A DNA stretch of 64,000 nucleotides from Streptomyces sp. F001 (GCF_004187715.1 NZ_QZWF01000002.1:620001-684000), one strand, 5' to 3'; positions 34,772 through 43,479 are shown, counted from the stretch's first letter. Notes: a model not told the origin generated them from the letters alone. Translations and numbers: made by a program.

Positions 34772-35802
34772 GGATCGGCTACAGCTTCTGGGGCTTCCTC
34801 GGCCCCGGCATCACAGACACTCCCGACGGCGGCCGCAGCCACCGCCGCCCCCTCGTCGACGCGCTCATCGCGTCCGGCCACCGGATCGTCTTCCTCCAGG
34901 CCGACCGCGACCGCCGTGAAGCCGGCGACATCCTCGGCTATGACTTCGATTCACGCTTCACCGAGATCGACGTGCTGTTCCTGGAATGGCGCTGGCCGAT
35001 CCCGGGCCGGAACACGACGGAGTGCGGAAGCCCCGGCCACACCTGCGATCTGCACCGCCAGAGCGAACTCCTGCATCACTACACGGCCGGTCGCCGCATC
35101 CCCACCGTCATCTGGGACAAGGACCGCCGCCTCCCAGCCGACTCCCCGTGGCGACACCATCCCGGAGTCGCCGTCTGCGAAGCGACCCTCACTCCGTCAC
35201 CGGGCGCCACGTCCCTGCTCTTCCCCGTATCCGACCAGTGGCTCGACCGAACCGCTCCCGAAGCGTTGGTACGCGCCAACCGACCGCTCGCGCTCGCCTA
35301 CGTCGGCAACCAGTACGACCGGGACGACGCCTTCGACCGCTACTTCGCCCCCGCCGCGCAGCACGTCCCACACGCCGTGGCGGGCAAGTGGCAGGACACC
35401 GCCCGCTGGTCCCACGTCACCTTCCTCGGTCGCCTCGGCTTCCACGACGCGATGGCGCTATACGGCATGGCACTGGCCACTGTCCTGCTGCTGCCCCAGC
35501 GTTACGCCCGAGCCGGACAGATGACCCAACGGATCTTCGAAGCCGTCCTGTCCGGCTGCCTGCCACTCTGCCCTGCGGAGATTCGCCATGCCGAACGCTT
35601 CGTCCCGGACGCGCTCCTCGTAAGGAACGGCTCGGACGTCGTACGCACCCTGCGTCGACTCCACACGGAAGCCGGCACGGAGACCCATGTCCGACTGCTC
35701 GCGGACTGCGTGTCCCGTCTCGAGCCGTTCCGGCTCAGCCAGCAGATCAAGGTGCTCAACGGACTTCTGGACACCGTCGCCCCTGCCGGAGACGCCCGAT
35801 GA
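34768..35802 (+). CDS. Glycosyltransferase, CgeB-like
   Basis: 344 residues. It begins MRIGYSFWGFLGPGI and ends with a group-1-type nucleotide-sugar site: AGQMTQRIFEAVLSGCLPLC and VRNGSDVVRTLRRLH. LAYVGNQYDRDDAFDRYFAP in the middle fits the CgeB/glycosyltransferase 1 layout. It would transfer a sugar to a small acceptor. ATG overlaps the carbamoyltransferase stop; an alternative start at 34753 lies inside that gene. Donor and acceptor are unknown. Confidence 0.72.
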   Translation: MRIGYSFWGFLGPGITDTPDGGRSHRRPLVDALIASGHRIVFLQADRDRREAGDILGYDFDSRFTEIDVLFLEWRWPIPGRNTTECGSPGHTCDLHRQSELLHHYTAGRRIPTVIWDKDRRLPADSPWRHHPGVAVCEATLTPSPGATSLLFPVSDQWLDRTAPEALVRANRPLALAYVGNQYDRDDAFDRYFAPAAQHVPHAVAGKWQDTARWSHVTFLGRLGFHDAMALYGMALATVLLLPQRYARAGQMTQRIFEAVLSGCLPLCPAEIRHAERFVPDALLVRNGSDVVRTLRRLHTEAGTETHVRLLADCVSRLEPFRLSQQIKVLNGLLDTVAPAGDAR

Positions 35803-35832
35803 ACCCACTCCGTCCCCCTACCCTGGAGCACC

Positions 35833-36342
35833 ATGAAGAGGGTCGCGATCGTTGGCTGCGGAGGCAGCGGCAAGTCGTACGTTGCCCGGGAGGTCGGCCG
35901 ACGCCTCGGTGCTCCGGTGACGCACCTGGACGCGGTCTACTACGACGACGACTGGAACGAGCTGCCGAAGGACAAGTTCGCGCAACTGCAGCGCGACCTG
36001 GTTGCCGCCCCGAGCTGGGTGATCGACGGCAACTACAACTCGACCCTCCAGATCCGGCTGGAAGCCTGCGACACCGTGGTGTTCATGGACATGCCCACGT
36101 TGACCTGCCTCTGGGGCGTCCTCTCCCGACAGCTCCGACACGGCCACGGCCAGAACAAGGGCAACGGGATCTACAAACGCATCCACATGGGCGTCATCCG
36201 CTACGTCCTCTCGTACCGGCGCAAGATGCGCCCGCGCGTGCTGACGAAGATCGACGAGCACGCTCGGAGCCACGCTCAGGTCGTCATCCTCACCAGCCGA
36301 CGCCATGCCCGGCGTTGGCTCAGCAAAACGGCGGCCGGGTAG
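35833..36342 (+). CDS. Small P-loop kinase (topology-modulation/adenylate-kinase-like)
   Basis: 169 residues with MKRVAIVGCGGSGKSYVARE (Walker A GCGGSGKS), VTHLDAVYYDDDWNEL and SWVIDGNYNSTLQIRLEACD, the signature of FlaR/'topology modulation' nucleotide kinases. A basic lid-like region (RQLRHGHGQNKGNGIYKRIH) follows. It would phosphorylate a nucleoside monophosphate or related compound. 30 bp after the glycosyltransferase. Confidence 0.8.
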   Translation: MKRVAIVGCGGSGKSYVAREVGRRLGAPVTHLDAVYYDDDWNELPKDKFAQLQRDLVAAPSWVIDGNYNSTLQIRLEACDTVVFMDMPTLTCLWGVLSRQLRHGHGQNKGNGIYKRIHMGVIRYVLSYRRKMRPRVLTKIDEHARSHAQVVILTSRRHARRWLSKTAAG

Positions 36343-36385
36343 CTGACGTTCTCGACGTCCACTCGGTCCGACCTGGCAACCGCTC

Positions 36386-37159
36386 ATGACCGGGCGGATC
36401 TTCACCAAGGCGTACGCCACTGAGGCGAAGCGCGTCGCGGCTCAGCGCAACCACGAGTGGCTCCGCCGCCATGCCAAACCCATGGCGCTGCCCCCGATCA
36501 CCGGGTCTCGGGCGAGGGAGCTGACGTTCGCGTGGGCCGACGGCCGGCATGCGGAACCCCGCGACCTGGAACGAGTCGCTCGACACCTGGGCTTGTGTCA
36601 CGAAGCGGCATGGCGCAGCAGCCTGCGCAGGGCCCGGCTCACGACGGCGTACGTATCGGACGGCCACGTCATCGCGGGCTTCGTCGCCCCGCGGGCGGCT
36701 GCCCTGCACCAGCGCCTCCGGGCGGGCTACATGGCCTCGGCCCGAGCCCTGGACGCCGCCCTCACCCTCCTCCACCGGACGGCGGACCGCCCCGCCACCT
36801 TCTACAAGGACACCAACCCACGCAACATCCTGATCGCCCCATCCGGTCCACCAGTCACCGTCGACACGGATGACCTCACCCTCGCCCCATTTGGTTACGA
36901 CCTGGCGAAGCTCGTGGTCACCCTGTCCATGACGTACGGCCCGCTCCCGGTCGCTCTGATCGAGCAGGCCCTCACCGCGTACAACTCGGCCGCCGCCACA
37001 CACCACCCCCAGCTGAGCCAAACCACCCTCACCCAGCTCATGGAATACGCCGAACTCCACGGCATCCTCACCGCGCCCTACCTCGGCCGCGGGGGCTACC
37101 GCTGGCCCTGGACACGCGTACACCCGACATCGACGCCCCGGAGCCGTACATGCACCTGA
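36386..37159 (+). CDS. Aminoglycoside-phosphotransferase-like kinase
   Basis: 257 residues with a protein-kinase-like small-molecule kinase fold. FYKDTNPRNILIAPSG is the catalytic loop (Asp/Asn) and VTVDTDDLTLAPFGYDLAKL the metal-binding Asp segment. The N-terminal Lys loop is short. Typically such enzymes phosphorylate sugars, nucleosides or antibiotics. In this cluster it could activate a sugar or act as self-protection. It overlaps the epimerase start by 10 bases. Confidence 0.72.
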   Translation: MTGRIFTKAYATEAKRVAAQRNHEWLRRHAKPMALPPITGSRARELTFAWADGRHAEPRDLERVARHLGLCHEAAWRSSLRRARLTTAYVSDGHVIAGFVAPRAAALHQRLRAGYMASARALDAALTLLHRTADRPATFYKDTNPRNILIAPSGPPVTVDTDDLTLAPFGYDLAKLVVTLSMTYGPLPVALIEQALTAYNSAAATHHPQLSQTTLTQLMEYAELHGILTAPYLGRGGYRWPWTRVHPTSTPRSRTCT

Positions 37160-38136
37160 CTCACCCCACCGACCCGTCCACCCCGCAACACCTCCGCCGG
37201 GTCGTCGTCACAGGCGCGGCCGGCTTCATCGGCTCCCACCTCAGCCGCGCGCTCCTGGAAGCGGGTACAACCGTGATCGGCGTCGACCGACGGGACCCGC
37301 AGCGCGACCCCCTGGCCACCGCGAACCTCACCGAGCTCACCACGTTCCCGAACTTCGTCCCGCTCACCGCGGACGTGATGACCTGCCCCCTGGACCCGGT
37401 GCTACTCGATGCCGACGCCGTCTTCCATCTCGCGGCGCTTCCTGGCGTCCGCCCCTCCTGGGGGCCCAAGTTCGACGCCTACGTCGCTGCGAACATCCAG
37501 AGTGTGCAGAGGATCATGATCGTCGCATCCCGCCTCCGCATCCAACGGGTGGTCCTCGCCTCGTCGTCCAGCGTGTACGGCGCAACCGACGGTTCCCCGA
37601 GCAGAGAGACCGACCGCCCCGGCCCGCTCTCGCCCTACGCCGTCACGAAGCTCGCGGCCGAGCAACTGTGCCTCGCCCACGCAGCCCGCCTCGACGCGGC
37701 GACCAGCGTCGTCGCGCTCCGCTACTTCACAGTGTTCGGCCCGCGCCAACGCCCCGACATGCTGATCCACCGCGTCCTCAGCGCCGCCCTCGGCCAGACC
37801 CCGCTGCAGCTCTACGGCAACGGTCTCCAGCAACGGGACTTCACGTACGTTGACGACGTGGTACACGCCACTATCGCGGCGGCTCTCACGCCCACCGCCA
37901 ACACCGTGATCAACATCGGCGCTGGATGCAGCACTTCTGTCTCCGACGTACTCGACATCGCCTACCGGCTTACCGGCCGCCCGGTCCCCGTCGTGCAGGC
38001 AGGAGCCCGAGCCGGAGACGTCCCGGCCACCCTCGCGGACATCACCCGGGCCCGCGACCTGCTCGGCTGGAAGCCGGAGGTCTCACTGACCGACGGTATG
38101 GAACAGCAACTCCGCTACTTGGAGGAGTCCGTCTGA
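37150..38136 (+). CDS. NAD-dependent sugar epimerase/dehydratase (extended SDR)
   Basis: 328 residues. Rossmann motif VVVTGAAGFIGSHLSRALLE, catalytic Ser/Tyr/Lys in LASSSSVYGAT and SPYAVTKLAAEQLC, and VFGPRQRPDMLIHR with QLYGNGLQQRDFTYVDDVV typical of UDP-glucose/glucuronate 4-epimerases. It would convert a nucleotide sugar for the glycosyltransferases of the cluster. Start ATG 37150 overlaps the kinase; its stop overlaps the next ATG. Confidence 0.9.
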   Translation: MHLTHPTDPSTPQHLRRVVVTGAAGFIGSHLSRALLEAGTTVIGVDRRDPQRDPLATANLTELTTFPNFVPLTADVMTCPLDPVLLDADAVFHLAALPGVRPSWGPKFDAYVAANIQSVQRIMIVASRLRIQRVVLASSSSVYGATDGSPSRETDRPGPLSPYAVTKLAAEQLCLAHAARLDAATSVVALRYFTVFGPRQRPDMLIHRVLSAALGQTPLQLYGNGLQQRDFTYVDDVVHATIAAALTPTANTVINIGAGCSTSVSDVLDIAYRLTGRPVPVVQAGARAGDVPATLADITRARDLLGWKPEVSLTDGMEQQLRYLEESV

Positions 38137-38860
38137 TGCCCCGTGCCGTCGCTGTGATCCCGTGCCGCTACGGATCGACCCGTTTCCCTGGCAAACCCCT
38201 CGCCCCGCTGGCTGGCAAGCCACTGATGTGGCACGTGCACCAGCAGTGCCTGAAGGCCCGGCACGTCGATGAAGCCATCGTGGCCACCGACGACGAGTGA
38301 ATAGCCGACGCCTGCACACGGCTCGGCATCCCTCACCGGATGACTGGCGAACACTCAGCGGCACAGATCGCGTGGCCGAGTGCGCCAAGTCCCTGGACGC
38401 TGAAGTCATCGTCAACGTGCAGGGAGACGAGCCCTTCATCTCACCGGCCGCCATAGACGCGGTCGTCGCGACCTTCCTGACGCCAGTGACTCAGCCTCAC
38501 GCTGTCGCGAACGCCTACGCCGAGATCGAGTGCCCGGCTGCGGTGATCGACCACAACGTGGCCAAGGTGGCGCTCCGCGCCGACGGCACGGCATTGACAT
38601 TCTCCCGCCAACCCATCCCGTACCCGAAAGGTGCTCATACCGCCTACCTACGCCAATTGGGCCTCTACGCTTTCACGCCCGATGCGTTGCGCGCTTTCGC
38701 CGGCCTTCGCCCAGGCCACGTGGAAAATGTTGAGGGCATTGAGATGCCGCGTTTCGTTGAGCACTCGCATCCGGTAGCCATGGTGCGGGTGCAGAACGTC
38801 GGCATCGCCATCGATACTCCTGCAGATCTGGAGCGTGCAGGGGCTATGGCACTGGGGTGA
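38136..38860 (+). pseudogene. kdsB-like: CMP-KDO synthetase-like gene with nonsense codon and frameshift
   Basis: The start MPRAVAVIPCRYGSTRFPGK and PLAGKPLMWHVHQQCLKARH is clearly of 3-deoxy-manno-octulosonate cytidylyltransferases. After VATDDE a TGA at 38298-38300 interrupts, where an Arg CGA is expected. The frame continues IADACTRLGIPHRMTGEH, then one base is missing and the second frame resumes LSGTDRVAECAKSLDAEVIV, NVQGDEPFI, HNVAKVALRADG, FSRQPIPYPKG, GLYAFTPDALRAF to stop 38860. Two lesions make a functional product unlikely, unless sequence errors explain both. Native role: activate an ulosonic acid with CTP. Confidence 0.82.
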
Positions 38861-38883
38861 CCAGACACGATCACCGAAGAGGG

Positions 38884-39017
38884 GGGAACGACCCCCGCGC
38901 GGGCGGGGACCACTCGCCGAGGGGGACGCGATCGTCCCGCCAAAGGGACAACCCCCGCGTGGGCGGGGACCACCTGGCCACCCGACACATCGTCGAAGAT
39001 CCATGGGGACAACCCCG
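38884..39017. CRISPR. CRISPR remnant: two repeats plus a partial third (type I-E-like)
   Basis: Repeat 1 ends at 38913 and repeat 2 is 38945-38973. Both share ACCCCCGCGYGGGCGGGGAC followed by CAC, and differ at three or four positions near the 5' end. A third copy beginning GGGACAACCCC at 39006 is truncated after 11 bases. Spacing is 61 bp with spacers of about 31-32 bp, typical of type I-E arrays in Streptomyces. No cas genes are within the window. On the minus strand the repeat reads GTGGTCCCCGCC..., the usual orientation. Confidence 0.75.
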
Positions 39018-39079
39018 AACTCGTTGTGCTGCGGCGCGCTGACGCCGTCCGCTCCCCATCCGGGCCGGCCCGACATCAC

Positions 39080-39111
39080 GACGCCGTGGCGCCTGACCGC
39101 GCCACGGCGTC
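39080..39111. terminator. Perfect 13-bp hairpin, terminator
   Basis: GACGCCGTGGCGC (39080-39092) pairs exactly with GCGCCACGGCGTC (39099-39111) around CTGACC. It lies after the KDO-cluster/CRISPR end and converges with the alpha-galactosidase gene, so it probably stops rightward transcription. Confidence 0.75.
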
Positions 39112-39128
39112 TCAAAGTCCTGGTGAAT

Positions 39129-39166
39129 CGGCCGCACCCAGGTGAGGTGTCACCTGGGTGCGGCCG
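39129..39166 (-). terminator. Perfect 17-bp hairpin, terminator of the GH27 gene
   Basis: CGGCCGCACCCAGGTGA (39129-39145) pairs exactly with TCACCTGGGTGCGGCCG (39150-39166) around GGTG. It begins eight bases beyond the stop of the minus-strand alpha-galactosidase, an intrinsic terminator position; no long U tract follows, as is common in Streptomyces. Confidence 0.8.
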
Positions 39167-39173
39167 AGCCGAA

Positions 39174-41255
39174 TCAGCAGGTGGCGTTCAGACCGGCCCA
39201 GTTGGCGCGGTCGTTGTAGCCGCCGTCGCCGGCGTCGCCGACCACCAGGTCGAGCACCCGGACGCCGGTCAGGTCGATGTCGACCTGGCGGATGTCGTCG
39301 CGGGTCAGCACACCGCTGTCGAACAGCACCCGCCCGTCACCGATCACCTTGAAGGTCGACGTGCCGCCCTCGGGGCCGACGTTGCGCACCGCATCGTCGA
39401 TGCCGACGGTCGCGGTCAGCCGGCTGCACCGGTCGCCCAGGTAGTAGCGGACCTCGGAGGGCGAGGCGACCCCGATACCGGTCGGGTAGACCTGGCCGAG
39501 CATGCTGATCGGCGACCAGCCACCGACGCTCAGGTCGACCGTCGGGCTCATCCACCCGCTGGTGGCGCTGATCCACTTGTGGTGCGACAGTACGACGTCG
39601 CCGTCCGGCGCCACCGGTGCGACAACTACCGCCGTGGCCGTCTCCTGCCGCAACTGTCCCTTGTCGATCACCTTGTACGACGTGGTGGCGGTCAGCGCGG
39701 TGCTGCCCGGCTCGGCGGTGGCCGGCAGGGTCACCGTGAAGGCAAAGGTCTCGGAACTGTTGGTGTCCAGCAGCTTCGGCGCTGTGCCGAGCGGACGGGC
39801 CGTCCAGCCGGCGGGCACCGTCAGCTCAACCCGCGGCGCGAAGACCGGCTGCGCACCGTCGTTACGGACGGTGACCTCGACCCGGGCCTGGTCGCCGCCG
39901 GCGACCACCGGGGCGACCCCGGCCGGCACCGCGTCGCCACCGACCTGCGTCACCTGCGGCAGGCCGGCCACGACGTGCGGAACACCGGGCTTGCCGACGG
40001 CCGGGCCGACCCGGAACAGGGCCGCGCCGTGGGCCGGGACGGCGGCACTGATGGTGCCGGCGCTCTCGGTGACCTGGTTGGTCCAGGCGTTCTTCAGGGT
40101 GAACCGATCCCCGGACAACCCGACCGACCGCGCCTTCGTGGTCAGAGTCGTCGGGCTGTCGCCCCGGTTCAGCAGCACCACGGCACGGTCACCGCCTGCC
40201 AGCCGCTTCACCCAGGTCTCCGTCGTACCGGCGGGGCCGACGCGGACGGCCTGGACGCCGGCGGTGTCCTGGTTGATCGCGAGTACATCGCGGTCCGCGA
40301 GGATGCCGAGCGAGGTCCGGCTGAGCTTACGGACGTCGCTGCCGATCACCAGCGGCGCGGCCGCCACCGACCAGAGCGTCATCTGGGTACGGAACTCCTC
40401 GTCGGTCATCCCCAGCTCAGGTCCGAGGTAGTCCGGGTCGTTGAAGTGCCCCGGCCCGGCGACCTCGGGGTGCCGCGCGTTCGCGTCGTAGTTCCGCAGC
40501 ACGTCCTTGAACTTGATCTCGCCGACGAAACCCACATCCGTGTACGTCCGCCAGGACTGCGCGATCGCCGGCGCATAGGTCCAGGAGTACGTCGACTGCT
40601 GCTCCTCCGGGTAGTTGCCCCAGTCCGGGGAGGTCACCGGGTTGCAGAGGTTGAAGATCATGGGGCGCCCGCTGGCGTTGTTCCGCAACGCCTGCGCGAA
40701 CTCGGTGAAGACGGTCTTCGGGTCGAGGTCCGCGGCGATCCCGCAGAGGTAGTCCACCTTGACCGCGTCGAACTCCCAGGCGGCGAACTGGTCCGCGTCG
40801 CGCTGGTAGTGGCCGCCGCTGCCGAGTCCGCACTTGCCCGGGATGTACGGGCCGGCGTCGGTGTAGATGCCGGCCTTCAGGCCCTTGGCGTGGATGTAGT
40901 CGACCAGCGGCTTCAGCCCGTTCGGAAATTGGTCGGGGTTGGCCACCAGGTCGCCGGCCGAGCTGCGTGGGGTCGGCGCCGCCCAGTTGCCGTCGATCCA
41001 GACGTACTCGTAGCCGGCGTCGCGCAGGCCGCTGCTGACCAGGAAGTCGGCTATTGACTTGACCTCGGCCTCGGTCGGATCGCCACCGAGCGCGTAGTAG
41101 GTGTTCCAGCCCATGTACGGCGTCGGGCTCAGCACCTGCTGAGGTGCTGGCGCCGTGACGGCGACAGTGCCGGCCGCTGGGCCGGCGTGGGCGGGTGCCG
41201 GCACGACCAGCAAGCCGGTCAGGAGGGCGAGTAGGACGGTGAGATGTCGTTTCAC
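39174..41255 (-). CDS. Secreted alpha-galactosidase, GH27 with NPCBM-type C-terminal domain
   Basis: About 693 residues from the GTG at 41255 (AAGGAT upstream). Signal peptide KRHLTVLLALLTGLLVV then APAHA cleavage. GH27 barrel: TPYMGWNTYYALGG, EYVWIDGNW, AGIYTDAGPY, nucleophile VKVDYLCG (Asp about 168), acid/base HFNDPDYLG (about 273). A beta domain follows (GDRAVVLLNRGDSPTTL), then an NPCBM-associated domain and a C-terminal NPCBM carbohydrate-binding module (TVDLSVGGWSPI, IDLTGVRVLDLVVGD). It would cut alpha-galactosides outside the cell and supply the importer at 0.6-3.7 kb. Confidence 0.93.
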   Translation of the reverse strand: MKRHLTVLLALLTGLLVVPAPAHAGPAAGTVAVTAPAPQQVLSPTPYMGWNTYYALGGDPTEAEVKSIADFLVSSGLRDAGYEYVWIDGNWAAPTPRSSAGDLVANPDQFPNGLKPLVDYIHAKGLKAGIYTDAGPYIPGKCGLGSGGHYQRDADQFAAWEFDAVKVDYLCGIAADLDPKTVFTEFAQALRNNASGRPMIFNLCNPVTSPDWGNYPEEQQSTYSWTYAPAIAQSWRTYTDVGFVGEIKFKDVLRNYDANARHPEVAGPGHFNDPDYLGPELGMTDEEFRTQMTLWSVAAAPLVIGSDVRKLSRTSLGILADRDVLAINQDTAGVQAVRVGPAGTTETWVKRLAGGDRAVVLLNRGDSPTTLTTKARSVGLSGDRFTLKNAWTNQVTESAGTISAAVPAHGAALFRVGPAVGKPGVPHVVAGLPQVTQVGGDAVPAGVAPVVAGGDQARVEVTVRNDGAQPVFAPRVELTVPAGWTARPLGTAPKLLDTNSSETFAFTVTLPATAEPGSTALTATTSYKVIDKGQLRQETATAVVVAPVAPDGDVVLSHHKWISATSGWMSPTVDLSVGGWSPISMLGQVYPTGIGVASPSEVRYYLGDRCSRLTATVGIDDAVRNVGPEGGTSTFKVIGDGRVLFDSGVLTRDDIRQVDIDLTGVRVLDLVVGDAGDGGYNDRANWAGLNATC

Positions 41256-41414
41256 GTCGGATCCTTTGTCCGATCGATCAGGCGTGCCGACCCGTCCTGG
41301 TCGTGAGTCCGAAGTGCCGGTCCCTCGTGGAGGGGATGGCGGTCGGTCTTCGGACCAGTCAATGCCCGCGCGCCTGCGGTTTGTCTCCGGGATCTTGCAG
41401 CGGTTACCGGCGCG

Positions 41415-41437
41415 CGTCAATATTAATTCCTAAATTA
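41415..41437 (-). promoter_or_regulatory. A/T-rich operator/promoter box of the GH27 gene
   Basis: On the minus strand it reads TAATTTAGGAATTAATATTGACG, matching 20 of 23 bases with the box at 529-551 before the galactoside operon, including the TTGACG that could be a -35 element. It overlaps an imperfect palindrome TCCTAAATTAGGA (41428-41440). It is about 160 bp upstream of the GTG at 41255. Shared control with the operon is inferred. Confidence 0.65.
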
Positions 41438-41499
41438 GGAGTTACAGGTAGGGCTTCGTCAGGTACCCCAACTGCCGTCTGTCGTGTGGCGTGTGATCT

Positions 41500-42010
41500 T
41501 GCATCAGGTGTGACACCTGAGCAGAGTGCGAGGTCCGCCTCGCTTGGAAGCGTTCGCGGCAGAGATGCTCGGCTCGCTCGCGCGGCGGGACCGGCGAGCC
41601 AAGGGCGAGCTGTATGTGTGCGGGCTGATGCTGGATGGCAAACGCAAGTCGATGCAGCCGATGGCTGAGCGCCTGGGCGTGGACCACCAGCAGCTGCAGC
41701 AGTTCATCTCCTCCTCCACCTGGGACTACGTCGAGTGCGGCGGCGGGTGGCCCGCTGGGCGGCGGCGCACATCGCCCCGGAGGCGTACGCGATTGACGAC
41801 AGCGGCTTCCCCAAGGACGGCTATGGCTCCCCTGGGGTGGCCCGGATGTACTGCGGCGCCCTGGGCGAGCGCGGCACTTGCCAGACAGGCGTGAGTGTCA
41901 ACCTGGTGCCCGGCCGAGCCTCCGCCGCAGTGGACTGGCGGTTGTTCATCCACCGGCGCTGCCGCTCGGGCCGGGCCGGCCGCGTCGCCGTACACGTGCG
42001 CGAGGCAATC
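41500..42010 (+). pseudogene. IS701-family transposase remnant, frameshifted and truncated
   Basis: The first frame reads LEAFAAEMLGSLARRDRRAK, then KGELYVCGLMLDGKRKSMQP and HQQLQQFISSSTWDYV. After about 41735 coding moves to another frame: RWAAAHIAPEAYAIDDSGFP followed by KDGYGSPGVARMYCGALGER. It stops being recognisable near 42000, so the C-terminal half is missing. It resembles the intact IS701 transposase at 16.8 kb but is more diverged. Confidence 0.8.
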
Positions 42011-42553
42011 ACACGACAGAGCAGTCGAGTTGGACTGCCCGGCCATCGACACGGAAGGCTGCGGCACCGGCACCTCCTGCTGCTCCATGGATCCGACACC
42101 CACGAGCTGTTCAGGAGGTCCCTTCCTCATGCCCTCGCCACGGCAGGACCACCCGGCCGGGAACCCGCGTTCGACCGCCACCGCTCAAGATCGAAAAGAC
42201 AGCAGCTTCTGACAACTCATCCCGATCCGACGCTGCCTCAGTCGACGACAGCCAGCCACGGCGTCGGGAGTGCCGACCGACCAGGTGCGCGTGTGCCTCG
42301 CTGCACCGGCCTCGGCCACGCTGCAGGGGCGTGTCGTCGACCAGAGGAAGCCGCGACGGCCAGCACCTGGCGACAGCGGAAGCATCAGCTTGGGAAGCTG
42401 AGAGGATCTGGGGCTCGATGTGGGGCTGACCTGGGCGAATGGTCGACAGGAAGCCATGGCGGGAGGTGATGCTTTCCCCGTGATTCCCGGCTGGTCCCCG
42501 CCCGATCTGGTGCGGCTGCGGTGCGCGCATTTGTCATCCGTGCTCGGCACTAC
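42011..42553. other. Region without a supported gene
   Basis: Follows the transposase remnant. No frame shows coding character that I trust, and no repeats were noticed. It is probably decayed mobile DNA. Confidence 0.4.
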
Positions 42554-42742
42554 CTACCGCTTCTGCGCCCTGTAGCGCTTCATCAGTGCAGTGATCCGTG
42601 CGTGGTCCGCCTGGCCGTTGAGCTCGGCCACGAGATCGTCAGGACACAACTCGTAGAGATCGCCCCACCATCGACGTCCTCGGTTGTCCCAGATCCGGTA
42701 ACCACCTGGCACGCCCCTTGCCACGTAGCGTCTCCTGCTCAC
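42554..42742 (-). CDS. Small hypothetical protein, 62 residues
   Basis: From a GTG at 42742 with GGGGG upstream: VSRRRYVARGVPGGYRIWDN, RGRRWWGDLYELCPDDLVAE and a final basic helix ending RYRAQKR. The Trp-rich RRWWGDLYE core and the clean charge pattern look coding. No family recognised. Upstream in-frame sequence has no coding signature, so the long extension is rejected. Confidence 0.5.
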   Translation of the reverse strand: MSRRRYVARGVPGGYRIWDNRGRRWWGDLYELCPDDLVAELNGQADHARITALMKRYRAQKR

Positions 42743-43068
42743 GGTCCCCCTGTTCCCTGCACCGATCGTGCGGGCCGCCCCCTGCCGCCGAGCCGCGTGC
42801 CGTCCATCAGCGAGTCGCCCCCGACGCGTGACCCTACGCGGGCTGCGGTCGACCGGCGATGCAGTATGCAGCTCCCGGCCCACACGCTTTCCAACTGTGG
42901 TGGCGCCTCACAGGGCCGCGTACAGGGCCGTTCACCTGCGTTCATGGGTGGTCGGCGGCCCGTACAGCGCCAGCTGTGGAACGCAACTGAACGCCCGCGT
43001 ACGCAGATGAACGAGACGGGAACCGAGGCGGGGCACAGTCAGCCTGACCTCTCATAACGGTGGCTTGC
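42743..43068. other. Region without a supported gene
   Basis: About 325 bp between two minus-strand genes; no convincing reading frame, repeat or hairpin seen. Confidence 0.4.
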
Positions 43069-43479
43069 TCACCAATCCCGCCACTGGTCCGTGAGCTCGT
43101 GTCGCCCGAGTCCGCGCCTGGCGGTCAGGGTCGCGACGTCGACACCTTGCTCAGTGAGTGCCTCGTCGATGCAGATGCACAGCTGCTCGCGCTCATCGGT
43201 CTCGAAGGCGCACTCGTCGTGAGCTTCGTTCACGGCGTTCAGGGCCAGAACGACGCGCCGCACTACGGCGAAGACCCGTTCGTCGTCTCCCTCGGCGAGT
43301 GTGGGCAACCCGGCCTCGAAGGTGTCCAGGACGGCCTCGGTTGCCGACAGGAGCTCTGTACTCCGTTGCTGTACCGCAGCACGTCTCCGGGACGACGACG
43401 GCAAGGACTTCAAGCCTGCAGCTGCGAGATCACATACGTTTCGGCACGGGCAACGGCATCCAAGAGCGCTTCCTTGCAC
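43069..43479 (-). CDS. Hypothetical protein, possibly frameshifted at its start
   Basis: A helical, acidic protein: STELLSATEAVLDTFEAGLP, DDERVFAVVRRVVLALNAVN and CICIDEALTEQGVDVATLTA are clear coding stretches to the stop at 43069. The N-terminal part before about residue 24 looks poor, while the neighbouring frame (ALCKEALLDAVARAETYVIS, 43410-43500) looks coding. So the natural protein may start further upstream and a one-base shift near 43410 has split it. No function known. Confidence 0.5.
   Translation of the reverse strand: MQGSALGCRCPCRNVCDLAAAGLKSLPSSSRRRAAVQQRSTELLSATEAVLDTFEAGLPTLAEGDDERVFAVVRRVVLALNAVNEAHDECAFETDEREQLCICIDEALTEQGVDVATLTARRGLGRHELTDQWRDW

Noticed and set aside
38835..41057. 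Long frame across the CRISPR remnant and antisense of GH27
   Set aside because: Runs through CRISPR repeats and antisense of a clear gene; frame with repetitive RG/RR composition.
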